Notes: generated from the letters alone by a model not told the origin. 15,920 bases of DNA from an uncultured Acidimicrobiaceae bacterium (GCA_903919215.1 CAIXHI010000294.1:1-15920), one strand, 5' to 3'; positions 1-10,397 are shown, numbered from the stretch's first letter. Translations and numbers: made by a program.

Positions 1-556
1 CGACGATGGCGATCGCGGCGAGTTCGATGTTGTTCTTGACGGCGTCGATCTCGCCCATGAAGTAGCCGAGTGTGGTGATGCCAGCGCCCCACAGCACGCC
101 ACCGATGACGTTGTACGTGACGAACGTGCGGTAATGCATCTTGCTGGCACCGGCCACGGTGGGCACGAACGTGCGCACGATGGGCACGAAGCGGGCGAGG
201 ATGATGGTCTTCGAGCCGTGCTTGGCGAAGAACGTTTCGGCCTTCTGCACGTTGCCCGGGTGAAAGAAGCGACTCTCTTCGCGCTTGAACAGTGCCGGGC
301 CCAGTTTGTGGCCGATCATGTAGCCGACCTGATCACCGACGATGGCGGCGACGGCGCACGTGAGCGCCACCCAGGGAAGTGCCGGCAGGTGATGGCCGCC
401 GGCGTCGCTGGCCAGGAATCCGGCGAAGAACAGCAGGCTGTCGCCGGGCAGGAAGAAGCCGACGAGGAGGCCTGATTCGGCGAAGATGATGGCGGCCAAC
501 ACGATCAGGCCGCCCTTCTCCACCCACTTGTTCGCGAAGTCCAGCAGTCCGAGCAT
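1..556 (-). CDS. DedA-family integral membrane protein (C-terminus cut by window edge)
   Basis: About 185 residues are present, beginning MLGLLDFANKWVEKGG; the 3' end lies outside the window. Conserved DedA/SNARE-associated features are visible: E27 followed by FFLPGDSLL (residues 34-42), then the second-half signature ARFVPIVRTFVPTVAG (residues 121-136) with R122, P125, R128, P132 and G136, and M140 shortly after. Hydrophobic segments lie near residues 17-50, 63-82 and 146-166. Family members act in the cytoplasmic membrane; several are implicated in recycling undecaprenyl phosphate across the bilayer and in membrane homeostasis. The exact substrate here is inference. The ATG at 556 has no Shine-Dalgarno sequence, but a TAGCCT hexamer stands 13-8 bases upstream, suggesting a very short or absent leader. 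It follows hppA on the same strand but is separated from it by a hairpin terminator, so it is probably transcribed separately. Confidence 0.9.
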   Translation of the reverse strand, partial: MLGLLDFANKWVEKGGLIVLAAIIFAESGLLVGFFLPGDSLLFFAGFLASDAGGHHLPALPWVALTCAVAAIVGDQVGYMIGHKLGPALFKREESRFFHPGNVQKAETFFAKHGSKTIILARFVPIVRTFVPTVAGASKMHYRTFVTYNVIGGVLWGAGITTLGYFMGEIDAVKNNIELAAIAIV

Positions 557-563
557 TCGGCCG

Positions 564-569
564 AGGCTA
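564..569 (-). promoter_or_regulatory. Putative -10 element for the DedA gene
   Basis: On the minus strand TAGCCT lies 13-8 bases before the DedA ATG, directly after the hppA terminator. No convincing -35 is seen because the hairpin occupies that position. The geometry resembles the leaderless promoters elsewhere in the window, one base out of register. This is weak evidence on its own. Confidence 0.3.
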
Positions 570-583
570 GCGGCCAAAAGCAC

Positions 584-612
584 GAAGGCCCGGGCACATG
601 GCCCGGGCCTTC
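584..612 (-). terminator. Rho-independent-type terminator after hppA
   Basis: A perfect 12-bp inverted repeat (584-595 and 601-612) with a 5-base loop, 18 bases beyond the hppA stop codon. Read on the minus strand the stem is followed by CGTGCTTTT, a short T tract. It separates hppA from the downstream DedA gene. Confidence 0.8.
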
Positions 613-630
613 AGAGTGCTCGTTGCAGCG

Positions 631-2934
<2,304 letters not shown>

Positions 2935-2997
2935 CGGATGACTCCAGGGTGTCTCGGGCGCGGTGGGTTGCACCGCGCTAGTTGGGCAAACGGGAAG

Positions 2998-3027
2998 AGT
3001 GTAGAGACTTGACGGCGGTCACACGAA
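2998..3027 (-). promoter_or_regulatory. Putative hppA promoter with overlapping palindrome
   Basis: On the minus strand TTCGTG (3027-3022), an 18-base spacer and TACACT (3003-2998) form a plausible sigma-70-type promoter, with transcription predicted to begin near 2991. The -35 hexamer is one arm of the perfect palindrome CACGAAGTTTTCGTG (3022-3036), which could be an operator shared by hppA and the divergent sdhC. No regulator is identified. The rest of the 2935-3141 gap shows no strong promoter for sdhC; CTGACA (3099-3104) followed after 18 bases by TACGAA is the best weak candidate. Confidence 0.35.
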
Positions 3028-3141
3028 GTTTTCGTGCGCGCGGCAGCGGCGGCCGAGGGAAGTTCTCTCCAGCGAGCGCGCCGTTGTAGCGTTCGGCCCT
3101 GACATTCCTGTTCAGTCCGACATACGAAAGGCCGTCACGCG

Positions 3142-3915
3142 ATGGCACAAGCGATGCAGTCTCGCGGTCCGGTCACCGGCACCGCGGCGACACCCAAGAA
3201 GCGCCGCAAATTCTTCCTGCTCGACTTCTACGACACGGCGGTCGGCAAGAAGTACGTGATGGCCATCACCGGCATCATGCTGCTCGGTTTCGTGCTGGTG
3301 CACATGATCGGCAACTTGAAGATGTACTTGGGTGCCGAGCACCTCAACGACTACGGCGAGTTCCTCCGCGAACTGCTCGTGCCGATCATGCCGCGCACGG
3401 TCGTCCTGTGGCTCATGCGTGGAGGCCTCCTCACCGCCGGTGCCCTGCACGTGCACGCTGCGGTCAGCCTCACCAGGTTGAACCATCAGGCCCGCTCGGT
3501 GAAGTACCAGGGACCGCGTGACTACCAGGTGGCGAACTTCGCCAGCCGCACGATGCGCGCCACCGGCATCATCGTGTTCCTGTTCCTGTTCTGGCACCTC
3601 GCCGACCTCACGTGGGGTTGGTGGAATGCCACCGGCGCCAAGGCTGCCGACGGCCCGTTCGTGCGTGGCGACGCCTACGGCAACGTGGTGCGCAGCTTCG
3701 AGCGCGTGCCGGTGTCAGTGCTGTACATCGTGGCCAACATCGCGCTGGGCACGCACCTGTACCACGGTGTCTGGAGCCTGTTTCAGTCGATGGGCTGGAA
3801 CAACCCCAAGTTCAAGGAATGGCGCCGCTACCTCGCGGTGGCCTTCGCCACGATCATCGTGGTTGGCAATGTGTCGTTCCCGATCGCCGTTCTGGCCGGG
3901 ATTGTCGGGAAGTGA
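3142..3915 (+). CDS. sdhC: Succinate dehydrogenase cytochrome b subunit (di-heme, Bacillus/Wolinella type)
   Basis: This 257-residue membrane anchor of respiratory complex II passes electrons from the iron-sulfur subunit to quinone. Five hydrophobic helices can be traced (about 36-58, 85-110, 138-160, 190-212, 228-252). Candidate axial heme ligands are H54 (VHMIGNLK), H103 or H105 (ALHVHAAV), H152 (FWHLADL) and H205 or H208 (THLYHGVWSLFQSMG). Four helix-borne His positions fit the single-polypeptide di-heme type B cytochrome rather than separate SdhC and SdhD. The ATG is preceded by GAAAGG 10 bases upstream, a modest Shine-Dalgarno sequence. It is the first gene of sdhCAB, and sdhA starts 5 bases after its stop. 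No separate sdhD is present, as expected. Confidence 0.95.
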   Translation: MAQAMQSRGPVTGTAATPKKRRKFFLLDFYDTAVGKKYVMAITGIMLLGFVLVHMIGNLKMYLGAEHLNDYGEFLRELLVPIMPRTVVLWLMRGGLLTAGALHVHAAVSLTRLNHQARSVKYQGPRDYQVANFASRTMRATGIIVFLFLFWHLADLTWGWWNATGAKAADGPFVRGDAYGNVVRSFERVPVSVLYIVANIALGTHLYHGVWSLFQSMGWNNPKFKEWRRYLAVAFATIIVVGNVSFPIAVLAGIVGK

Positions 3916-3920
3916 ACGAG

Positions 3921-5846
3921 ATGACTGATTCGCTGCTCCAGAGCAACACCCCCGCTGGCTCGATCGCCGACAAGTGGGACAACTACAAGGCCGACATGAA
4001 GTTGGTCAACCCGAACAACAAGCGCAAGTTCAAGGTGCTCGTGGTCGGTAGCGGTCTGGCCGGCGCCTCGGCCGCTGCGTCGCTCGCCGAGTTGGGTTAC
4101 GACGTCGAGGTGTTCACGTTCCACGACTCGCCTCGCCGTGCGCACTCCATCGCTGCGCAGGGTGGCATCAACGCCGCCAAGAACTACCGCGGCGACGGCG
4201 ACAGCGTGCACCGTTTGTTCTACGACACCATCAAGGGCGGCGACTTCCGCGCTCGTGAAGGCAACGTGCATCGCCTTGCGCAGGTCAGCGTCAACATCAT
4301 CGACCAGATGGTGGCGCAGGGTGTGCCGTTCGCCCGTGAGTACGGCGGTCTGCTCGACACCCGTAGCTTCGGCGGTTCGCAGTTGCAGCGCACGTTCTAC
4401 GCCCGTGGACAGACGGGCCAGCAGTTGCTGCTGGGCGCCTACCAGCAGATGGCCCGCCAGATCGGCCTCGGCACCGTCAAGCTGTGGAACCGCGTCGAGC
4501 TCGTCGACACGGTCACCGTCGACGGCCGTTGCGCCGGCATCGTCACTCGCGACCTCGTCACTGGTGAGGTGCGTTCGCACGCAGGCCACGCGACGGTGCT
4601 CTGCACCGGCGGCTATGGCAACGCCTTCTTCCTCTCGACGAACGCGATGAACTGCAACGTCACTGCCGCATGGCGTGCACACCGCAAGGGCGCGTACTTC
4701 GCCAACCCGTGCTACACGCAGATCCACCCCACCTGCATCCCGCAGGCCGACGACACGCAGTCGAAGCTGACGCTGATGAGCGGGTCGCTGCGCAACGACG
4801 GGCGCGTGTGGGTGCCGCTCAATGCGGGCGACAATCGTGCGGCCGATGAGATCCCCGAGGCCGAGCGCGACTACTACCTCGAGCGTCTGTACCCCAGCTT
4901 CGGCAACTTGGCCCCTCGCGACATCTCGTCGCGTGCAGCCAAGCGTGCGGTCGACAGCGGCCGCGGTGTCGGCCCGCTGAAGAACGGTGTGTACCTCGAC
5001 TTCTCGGCGGCCATCTCCCGTCTGGGCAAGGACGTCGTCAAGGAGCGCTACGGCAACTTGTTCGACATGTACGAGCGCATCACCGGCGAGAACCCGTACG
5101 ACATCCCGATGCGCATCTACCCGGCCAGCCACTACACCATGGGCGGCCTGTGGGTCGACTACGAGTTGATGACCACGATCCCCGGCCTCTACGCCGCTGG
5201 CGAGGCCAACTTCTCCGACCACGGCGCGAACCGCCTCGGCGCCTCTGCCCTGATGCAGGGTCTCGCCGACGGCTACTTCGTGCTGCCGTACACGATCGGC
5301 AACTACCTCGCCCCGATGCTCAACAAGCCGGTGCCGGGCACCGATCACGAGGCGTTCAAGACGGCCGAGAACGAAGCCCGCGGCCGCTTCCAGACGTTCC
5401 TCGACATCAAGGGCACCCGGTCGCCCGACCACTTCCACCGCGAACTCGGAAAGATCATCTGGGATCGCTGCGGTATGGAGCGCACGGCCGAGGGTCTGCA
5501 GCAGGCACTCACCGACATCCCGGCCCTGTACGACGAGTTCAAGACCGACCTGCGGGTCACCGGCACCGGCTCCAGCGTCAACCAGACGCTCGAGAAGGCC
5601 GGTCGTGTCGACGACTTCTTCCAGCTCGGCATGCTGATGTGCCGCGACGCACTCGAACGCAACGAAAGCTGCGGCGGTCACTTCCGTGCGGAGTACCAGG
5701 ACGAGGAAGGCGAAGCACAGCGCGACGACGACAACTTCGCCCACGTCGCTGCCTGGGAGTTCACCGGCGACCCGATGAAGTCCAACCGTCACAAGGAAGA
5801 ACTCGAGTTCGAGACGATCCACCTCGCGAAGCGGAGCTACAAGTGA
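3921..5846 (+). CDS. sdhA: Succinate dehydrogenase flavoprotein subunit
   Basis: This 641-residue catalytic subunit oxidises succinate to fumarate with covalently bound FAD. The N-terminal Rossmann motif is VVGSGLAGAS (41-50). The flavin-attachment His is H75 in RRAHSIAAQGGINAA. Further family blocks are the substrate-site segment TQIHPTCIPQADDT, PASHYTMGGLWVDYE, and GLYAAGEANFSDHGANRLGAS near the FAD-binding C-terminal part. The RAHSIAAQGG form and length match the Bacillus/Wolinella-type enzyme. The frame is open upstream to 3612, but that part only overlaps sdhC in another frame. ATG 3921 is the sensible start, giving a 5-base gap from sdhC, with GGGAAG about 10 bases upstream. Its TGA overlaps the GTG of sdhB, implying translational coupling. 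Confidence 0.97.
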   Translation: MTDSLLQSNTPAGSIADKWDNYKADMKLVNPNNKRKFKVLVVGSGLAGASAAASLAELGYDVEVFTFHDSPRRAHSIAAQGGINAAKNYRGDGDSVHRLFYDTIKGGDFRAREGNVHRLAQVSVNIIDQMVAQGVPFAREYGGLLDTRSFGGSQLQRTFYARGQTGQQLLLGAYQQMARQIGLGTVKLWNRVELVDTVTVDGRCAGIVTRDLVTGEVRSHAGHATVLCTGGYGNAFFLSTNAMNCNVTAAWRAHRKGAYFANPCYTQIHPTCIPQADDTQSKLTLMSGSLRNDGRVWVPLNAGDNRAADEIPEAERDYYLERLYPSFGNLAPRDISSRAAKRAVDSGRGVGPLKNGVYLDFSAAISRLGKDVVKERYGNLFDMYERITGENPYDIPMRIYPASHYTMGGLWVDYELMTTIPGLYAAGEANFSDHGANRLGASALMQGLADGYFVLPYTIGNYLAPMLNKPVPGTDHEAFKTAENEARGRFQTFLDIKGTRSPDHFHRELGKIIWDRCGMERTAEGLQQALTDIPALYDEFKTDLRVTGTGSSVNQTLEKAGRVDDFFQLGMLMCRDALERNESCGGHFRAEYQDEEGEAQRDDDNFAHVAAWEFTGDPMKSNRHKEELEFETIHLAKRSYK

Positions 5847-6619
5847 GTAATCACCTCCAGAACCTCAACCTCAAGATCTGGCGTCAGGACGGTCCCGCCG
5901 ACGGCGGTCGTTTCGAGAGCTACCTCGTCGGCAGCATCAGCGACGAGGCTTCGTTCCTCGAGTTGCTCGATGTGCTGAACGAGCAACTCATCGGTGAGGG
6001 CGAGGACGCAATCGCCTTCGACCACGACTGCCGCGAAGGTATCTGCGGTACGTGTTCGCTGATGATCGACGGCCAGGCCCACGGCCCGCAGCGCGGCACG
6101 GCAACGTGTCAGCTGCACATGCGCAAGTTCGCCAGCGGCGACACGATCGTCGTCGAGCCCTGGCGCGCCACGGCGTTCCCGATCCTCAAGGACCTGATGG
6201 TCGACCGCTCGCCGCTCGACCGCATCGTCGAGGCCGGTGGTTTCATCACCGCTGCCACGGGTGGAGCGCCCGACGCGAACATCATCCCGATCCCCAAGCC
6301 CGTCGCCGACGCGGCGATGGACGCCGCCGAGTGCATCGGCTGCGGTGCCTGCGTGGCGGCATGCCCCAACGGTGCGGCGAACCTGTTCACCGCGGCCAAG
6401 GTCAGCCACCTCAACCTGCTGCCGCAAGGCCAGGCCGAGCGCTGGAGCCGTGTCGAGGCGATGGTCGAGACGATGGACGAGCACTTCGGTTCCTGCACCA
6501 ATCACGGTGAGTGCGAGGCGGCCTGCCCGAAGAGCATCAGCCTCGACTTCATTGCGCTGATGCACAAGGACTACCGCCGGGCGAAGGTCAAGAACCGCAA
6601 GCTGATCAGCCAGATCTAG
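5843..6619 (+). CDS. sdhB: Succinate dehydrogenase iron-sulfur subunit
   Basis: This 258-residue subunit carries the electron relay of complex II. The N-terminal [2Fe-2S] site is CREGICGTC plus the downstream Cys in TATCQLH. The [4Fe-4S] site is CIGCGACVAACP, and the third cluster is ligated by CTNHGECEAACP, with the final P and K typical of the family. The start is GTG 5843, overlapping the sdhA stop (GTGA) with GGAG 6 bases upstream. The nominal frame extends back to 5150, but that part is only a shadow of sdhA. It is the last gene of the operon; a strong hairpin follows at 6651. Confidence 0.97.
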   Translation: MSNHLQNLNLKIWRQDGPADGGRFESYLVGSISDEASFLELLDVLNEQLIGEGEDAIAFDHDCREGICGTCSLMIDGQAHGPQRGTATCQLHMRKFASGDTIVVEPWRATAFPILKDLMVDRSPLDRIVEAGGFITAATGGAPDANIIPIPKPVADAAMDAAECIGCGACVAACPNGAANLFTAAKVSHLNLLPQGQAERWSRVEAMVETMDEHFGSCTNHGECEAACPKSISLDFIALMHKDYRRAKVKNRKLISQI

Positions 6620-6650
6620 CTACCACTCGCAGGCGACTGCGCCGGTAGTG

Positions 6651-6684
6651 GAACGAGCCCCGGCCACGTGGCCGGGGTTCGTTC
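6651..6684. terminator. Bidirectional hairpin between convergent sdhB and GH2 genes
   Basis: A 15-bp inverted repeat (6651-6665 and 6670-6684) with one G-T wobble position and a 4-base loop lies 31 bases after sdhB and 3 bases beyond the convergent GH2 stop. There is no clear T tract on either side, which is common in GC-rich actinobacteria. Termination is inferred from position and stem strength. Confidence 0.7.
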
Positions 6685-6687
6685 GCG

Positions 6688-8808
6688 TCACGGGTTCGAG
6701 CGCACCACCCGGGTCGTGTAGCGGTTGGTTGCTGCCGCATCGGGATGCTCCAGCGTCAGGTCGAGCCACACCTCCCCGGCCATGTCAGGAACCACGAACT
6801 GGAGCGTGCCGACGCGGACGCACGAGTCGGGCGGCACGTCACCGCTCCACTCCCAACGATGGCCCCCGCCGGCCCAGCGCAGTGTGGCGGTACACGACAC
6901 GGACTGCAGCGCAGTGCGCAGGTCACTGACCACGTGTACATCCATCGCCAATGCTGCGCCCGGCACGACCGTGGGCGGCAGGTGATCGGCGACCACGATG
7001 ACCGGCCGGCAGGCCTCGACGACGGCGGCGTACGCCGGCTTCGGGTGGCGTTCGTGGTCGAGCACGCCCCACGACACCGACGGGGAAGGGTCGTTGAGTG
7101 AGAGGAAGCAGAATCCACCGGTGGGCTGGTACTTCAAACGGAGCAGCGTCTCGATCTGGTGCCGCAGCACGCTGGCCTGGTGCTGCTGCGTGGCGACCTT
7201 CCACGATTCGAAGGTGGCGTGGTCGGTGGGCGGTACGTGGCGCTCGATCGGCTCGGACTGCATACCGTGATGCACCGCGAGGCCGTGCCAGTCGAGCGCC
7301 GGCCAGCGCTCCGGGTGCATGAACTCGTTGCTGTCGGGCACCGACTGGGTGCCGAACTCGCTGACGAAACGCACCATGCGGGGCATCGCCGCAGCGAACC
7401 CGTCGAGGTCGCGTGACTCGCCGTGGTACCAACCGAAGAACAGGTGGCTGTCGGTGCCATCGAACTGTGGCGGGTGTGGGGCGACACCGCTGTGGGCGAT
7501 GACCGAACGAGTCTCGTCGGCCGCCTCGAACGCACGCTTCACCCACCGGTCGAGGATCGATTTGTTCCACGACGGGATCTGCTGCTGCAGCACGTTGCGC
7601 GCGATCGTCGGCGCAGCGCTGTGGGAGCGTGAGTCGGTGGTGCCAGCAGGTTCGTTGTGCGCACACCACACCACGATGCTGGGGTGGTGGCCCAGCAGGT
7701 CGACCGCCTCGCGGGCCTGACGTACGGCCTCCTTGCGGATAGTGCGCGCGTAACTCCACTGCAGCGGGAAGTCCTGCCACACGAGCATGCCCAACGCATC
7801 GGCCGCCTCGTACAACTCTGGGCGGGCGATGTGCCCGTTCACGCGCACAAGGTCGAGACCCGCATCGCGTGCCAGTTCGACATCGCGCCGCACGAGCTCG
7901 GGTGTGGCCTCCGCCAGCGCAGCGCACGTGGGTGCGAGGTTGGCACCCTTGGTGAACAGACGCTCGCCGTTGACGGAGAACACCCAGTCCTGCATGGCTA
8001 CTTCCCGCACTCCGGTGCGCAGCGCGCGCCGATCGCTCTGCTCGCCCTCGACGAACACTTCCACCACCACATCGGTGAGCGGTTGCTCGCCGAGGCTCCA
8101 TGGCCACCACAAGTTGGGATGGCGCACGTCGAGCGTCCAGTCGACCTCGTTCATGCCGTGGGCGATGGAGCGGGTCTCCTCCCACAGCACTTTGCCGTCG
8201 ACCGAGGTGCGCAGCAGGACCGAGCGTGAGTGATCGGCATCAAGTCGGGCATGCAGTCGCAGGTGAGCACGAGCGTCGTTCGCGTCTCGGCACAGCACGC
8301 GCAGACGGTCGATGCGCACCGGGCCAGTGTCATCGACCCGCACGGGGCGCCACAGGCCGCCCGGATTCCATGCTGGGTCGAGCACGTCGGAGTGCTGCAA
8401 GGTGCCGGTGATGTTGCGCTTCGACGTGCCCTGTTTCTGTGGTGAGCACGACACCTCGATAGCCACCACATGTTCGGCCCCGAGTCGAGAAAGGTCGGTG
8501 ATGTCGAACGAGTGGGGGAAGAAGTAGCCCTCTGGGTCGCCGAGGTAGGCGCCATCGAGCCACACATCGGCCTGGTAGAACACACCCTCCAAGGTGATGA
8601 ACCGGCGGCGTCCGTCGGCGGGCAGGGGCATGTCGAACCGGTGGCGGTACACGAGTGGTCCGTCGTTCCCGGCGAACTCAGGTGTGCGCTGCCAGTGTCC
8701 CGGTACGGGCACGATCGGCCATGAGGAGTCGTCGAAGTCGAGGCCCACTCCCTCCCGCCGTACATCGTCGTCGGCAGTGTTCGCATGCCACGGTCCCGAC
8801 AACTCCAC
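6688..8808 (-). CDS. Glycoside hydrolase family 2 protein (beta-mannosidase/beta-galactosidase-like)
   Basis: About 706 residues with the GH2 layout. An N-terminal jelly-roll sugar-binding domain includes GPLVYRHRFDMP, VFYQADVWLDGAYLG and GYFFPHSFDIT. An immunoglobulin-like domain follows, then a TIM barrel. The acid/base glutamate is E386 in WCAHNEPAG and the nucleophile is E484 in VSEFGTQ, both at the expected barrel positions, so the enzyme looks catalytically intact. A C-terminal beta domain follows. Family members cleave terminal beta-linked mannose, galactose, glucuronic acid or glucosamine; the substrate cannot be decided here, though the pattern is closest to beta-mannosidase-like members. 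No signal peptide is seen, suggesting a cytoplasmic enzyme. The start GTG 8808 is chosen because TACGAT lies exactly 12-7 bases upstream, indicating a leaderless start; the product then begins MELSGPWH. GTG 8844 and a start at 8883 are in-frame alternatives, but both reach to or into the divergent gene's start. Confidence 0.88.
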   Translation of the reverse strand: MELSGPWHANTADDDVRREGVGLDFDDSSWPIVPVPGHWQRTPEFAGNDGPLVYRHRFDMPLPADGRRRFITLEGVFYQADVWLDGAYLGDPEGYFFPHSFDITDLSRLGAEHVVAIEVSCSPQKQGTSKRNITGTLQHSDVLDPAWNPGGLWRPVRVDDTGPVRIDRLRVLCRDANDARAHLRLHARLDADHSRSVLLRTSVDGKVLWEETRSIAHGMNEVDWTLDVRHPNLWWPWSLGEQPLTDVVVEVFVEGEQSDRRALRTGVREVAMQDWVFSVNGERLFTKGANLAPTCAALAEATPELVRRDVELARDAGLDLVRVNGHIARPELYEAADALGMLVWQDFPLQWSYARTIRKEAVRQAREAVDLLGHHPSIVVWCAHNEPAGTTDSRSHSAAPTIARNVLQQQIPSWNKSILDRWVKRAFEAADETRSVIAHSGVAPHPPQFDGTDSHLFFGWYHGESRDLDGFAAAMPRMVRFVSEFGTQSVPDSNEFMHPERWPALDWHGLAVHHGMQSEPIERHVPPTDHATFESWKVATQQHQASVLRHQIETLLRLKYQPTGGFCFLSLNDPSPSVSWGVLDHERHPKPAYAAVVEACRPVIVVADHLPPTVVPGAALAMDVHVVSDLRTALQSVSCTATLRWAGGGHRWEWSGDVPPDSCVRVGTLQFVVPDMAGEVWLDLTLEHPDAAATNRYTTRVVRSNP

Positions 8809-8814
8809 GGTGCG

Positions 8815-8843
8815 ATCGTAGAGGGCTGGGCGGGTATCGTCCA
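8815..8843 (-). promoter_or_regulatory. Leaderless promoter of the GH2 gene
   Basis: On the minus strand TACGAT (8820-8815) sits exactly at -12 to -7 relative to GTG 8808. TGGACG (8843-8838, four of six matches to TTGACA) lies 17 bases further upstream. Transcription would begin at the start codon itself. Confidence 0.55.
8835..8840 (+). promoter_or_regulatory. Leaderless -10 element of the MoxR-like ATPase gene
   Basis: TATCGT occupies -12 to -7 relative to ATG 8847, and no Shine-Dalgarno sequence precedes the ATG. It lies inside the divergent GH2 promoter: it starts 15 bases from the GH2 -10 and overlaps its -35. The two promoters are therefore likely to interfere with each other. Confidence 0.5.
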
Positions 8844-8846
8844 CGC

Positions 8847-10274
8847 ATGGTTGACCGCGCAACACACCCCGCCCCGACGACACTGCGAGCGCTGAAGGAG
8901 GCCGGTTGGGAATCGCTGCCGGTGAAGGAGGAGATCCGGCGCAACGCAGTCGTTCGTATCTCCGCAGGTCAACCGCTCTTCGCCGGAGTGCTGGGCTACG
9001 AGCACACGGTGATGCCGCAACTGGAGAACGCGCTGCTCGCAGGGCACGACGTGATCTTCCTCGGCGAGCGTGGCCAGGCCAAGACGCGCATGATTCGCTC
9101 GCTCACCGGTCTGCTCGATGAATGGATGCCCATCGTCGCCGGCAGCGAGATCAACGACGATCCGTACCACCCGGCCAGCAAGCACGCTCGCGACCTCGTC
9201 GCCGAGTTGGGTGACGAGACCCCGATCGACTGGGTGCACCGCGACACTCGCTACGGCGAGAAGTTGGCCACCCCCGACACGTCGATCGCCGACCTGATCG
9301 GCGAGGTCGACCCGATCAAGGTGGCCGAGGGTCGCTATCTCTCCGACGAACTCACGCTGCATTACGGCCTCGTGCCGCGCACCAACCGCGGCATCTTCGC
9401 GATCAACGAGATCCCCGACCTTGCCGAGCGCATTCAGGTCGGTCTGCTCAACGTGCTCGAAGAGCGCGACGTACAGATCCGCGGCTACAAGATCCGTCTG
9501 CCGCTCGACGTGCTGCTGGTCGCCAGCGCGAACCCCGAGGACTACACCAACCGTGGCCGCATCATCACCCCGTTGAAGGATCGCTTCGGTAGCCAGATCC
9601 GCACGCACTATCCGCTCGAGACCGAGACCGAAGTGGCGATCATGCGCCAGGAGGCTCGTCCGGCCTCGGTCGGGTCGGTCACGGTGAACATGCCGCATTA
9701 CATGGAGCAAGTGGTCGCCACGTTCAGCCATCTCGCCCGCGGCAGCAACCAGGTCAACCAGCGCAGCGGTGTCAGCGTGCGTCTGTCGGTCAGCAACCTC
9801 GAAGTCCTCGGCGCCAACGCGTTGCGTCGCGGTCTGCGTGCGGGTGAGCAGGTCGTTGTGCCGCGCGTATGCGACCTCGGCTCGCTCGCCGCCAGCAGCA
9901 GCGGCAAGATCGAGATCGAATCGATGGAGGACGGTCGCGAAGGTCTCATCCTGGAGAACCTGGTGAAGGCTGCAGTGCTCACCGTGTTCAAGGAGGAGTT
10001 GTCGTTCGAGCAGGTGCGCGACGTGCTGGCCGCGTTCGAGGGTGGCGCCATCGTGCACACCGGCGACGATGTGCCGTCGGCCGATCTTGCTCGTCTCGTA
10101 GCGGAAGTGCCCGCGCTGCAGGCGCCCGTGGCGAGGCTGTGTGGAGGCGACGAATCACCTGCTGCGCTCGCCGCCGCTGTGGAGTTCGTCCTCGAAGGTC
10201 TGCACCTCTCCAAGCGCCTCAACAAGGACGTCACGTCCGGCTCCGGCGCCGCCACCTACCGCGGCCGCAGCTAG
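8847..10274 (+). CDS. MoxR/magnesium-chelatase-like AAA+ ATPase
   Basis: A 475-residue AAA+ protein. Walker A is GERGQAKT (73-80). Walker B is GIFAINE (182-188), with Asn187 where many AAA+ proteins have Asp. Sensor 1 is in VASANPEDY around N229, and the arginine-finger segment is PLKDRFG (242-248). The block from 180 to 250 is of the kind seen in ATPases annotated as magnesium chelatase or sigma-54-interacting in many phyla. Such ATPases pair with VWA proteins to remodel or activate client proteins, often by metal insertion; the client here is unknown. The likely partner is the VWA gene at 12099-14120, same strand but separated by two minus-strand genes. ATG 8847 is chosen over an upstream frame extension (to 8655) because of the leaderless -10 element and the conserved N-terminus. 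Confidence 0.92.
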   Translation: MVDRATHPAPTTLRALKEAGWESLPVKEEIRRNAVVRISAGQPLFAGVLGYEHTVMPQLENALLAGHDVIFLGERGQAKTRMIRSLTGLLDEWMPIVAGSEINDDPYHPASKHARDLVAELGDETPIDWVHRDTRYGEKLATPDTSIADLIGEVDPIKVAEGRYLSDELTLHYGLVPRTNRGIFAINEIPDLAERIQVGLLNVLEERDVQIRGYKIRLPLDVLLVASANPEDYTNRGRIITPLKDRFGSQIRTHYPLETETEVAIMRQEARPASVGSVTVNMPHYMEQVVATFSHLARGSNQVNQRSGVSVRLSVSNLEVLGANALRRGLRAGEQVVVPRVCDLGSLAASSSGKIEIESMEDGREGLILENLVKAAVLTVFKEELSFEQVRDVLAAFEGGAIVHTGDDVPSADLARLVAEVPALQAPVARLCGGDESPAALAAAVEFVLEGLHLSKRLNKDVTSGSGAATYRGRS

Positions 10275-10287
10275 TCAGCCCGGCCGA

Positions 10288-10313
10288 GCCCGACCGCCGG
10301 GCCCGACCGCCGG
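10288..10313. repeat. Two tandem 13-bp repeats
   Basis: GCCCGACCGCCGG occurs twice head to tail directly after the ATPase gene. Its GACCGCCGG core recurs inside the adjacent hairpin at 10355. The role is unknown; it may be a remnant of repeat slippage. Confidence 0.6.
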
Positions 10314-10339
10314 GCCCGCAGTGCTCCACGTTCCGGCGT

Positions 10340-10389
10340 CTGTGTCATGCCTCTGACCGCCGGGTGCGGCGGTCAGAGGCATGACACAG
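10340..10389. terminator. Perfect 23-bp hairpin, probable bidirectional terminator
   Basis: The left arm 10340-10362 and right arm 10367-10389 are perfectly complementary around a GGTG loop. It lies between the convergent ATPase gene (stop 10274) and the GH1-like gene (stop 10398). There is no T tract on either side. Its position argues for termination; the unusually long perfect stem could also mark a repetitive extragenic palindrome. Confidence 0.65.
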
Positions 10390-10397
10390 AGCGAGAT

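Noticed and set aside
3008..3023. Second CRP-like match (CTTGA-CGGCGG-TCACA) between hppA and sdhC
   Set aside because: It matches only eight of ten consensus positions; several such matches are expected by chance in a window this size.
3612..3920. Upstream extension of the sdhA frame
   Set aside because: This stretch lies within sdhC in another frame; the conserved SdhA N-terminus begins at ATG 3921.
3828..5822. Long minus-strand open frame (664 codons) opposite sdhA
   Set aside because: It is exactly antisense to the conserved sdhA, with low-complexity Val/Ala/Arg composition; such frames arise from GC-biased third codon positions.
8151..10058. Long minus-strand open frame (635 codons) opposite the MoxR-like gene and part of GH2
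   Set aside because: It runs antisense to conserved AAA+ motifs and then out of frame through GH2. Its composition is artefactual and it has no recognisable domain.
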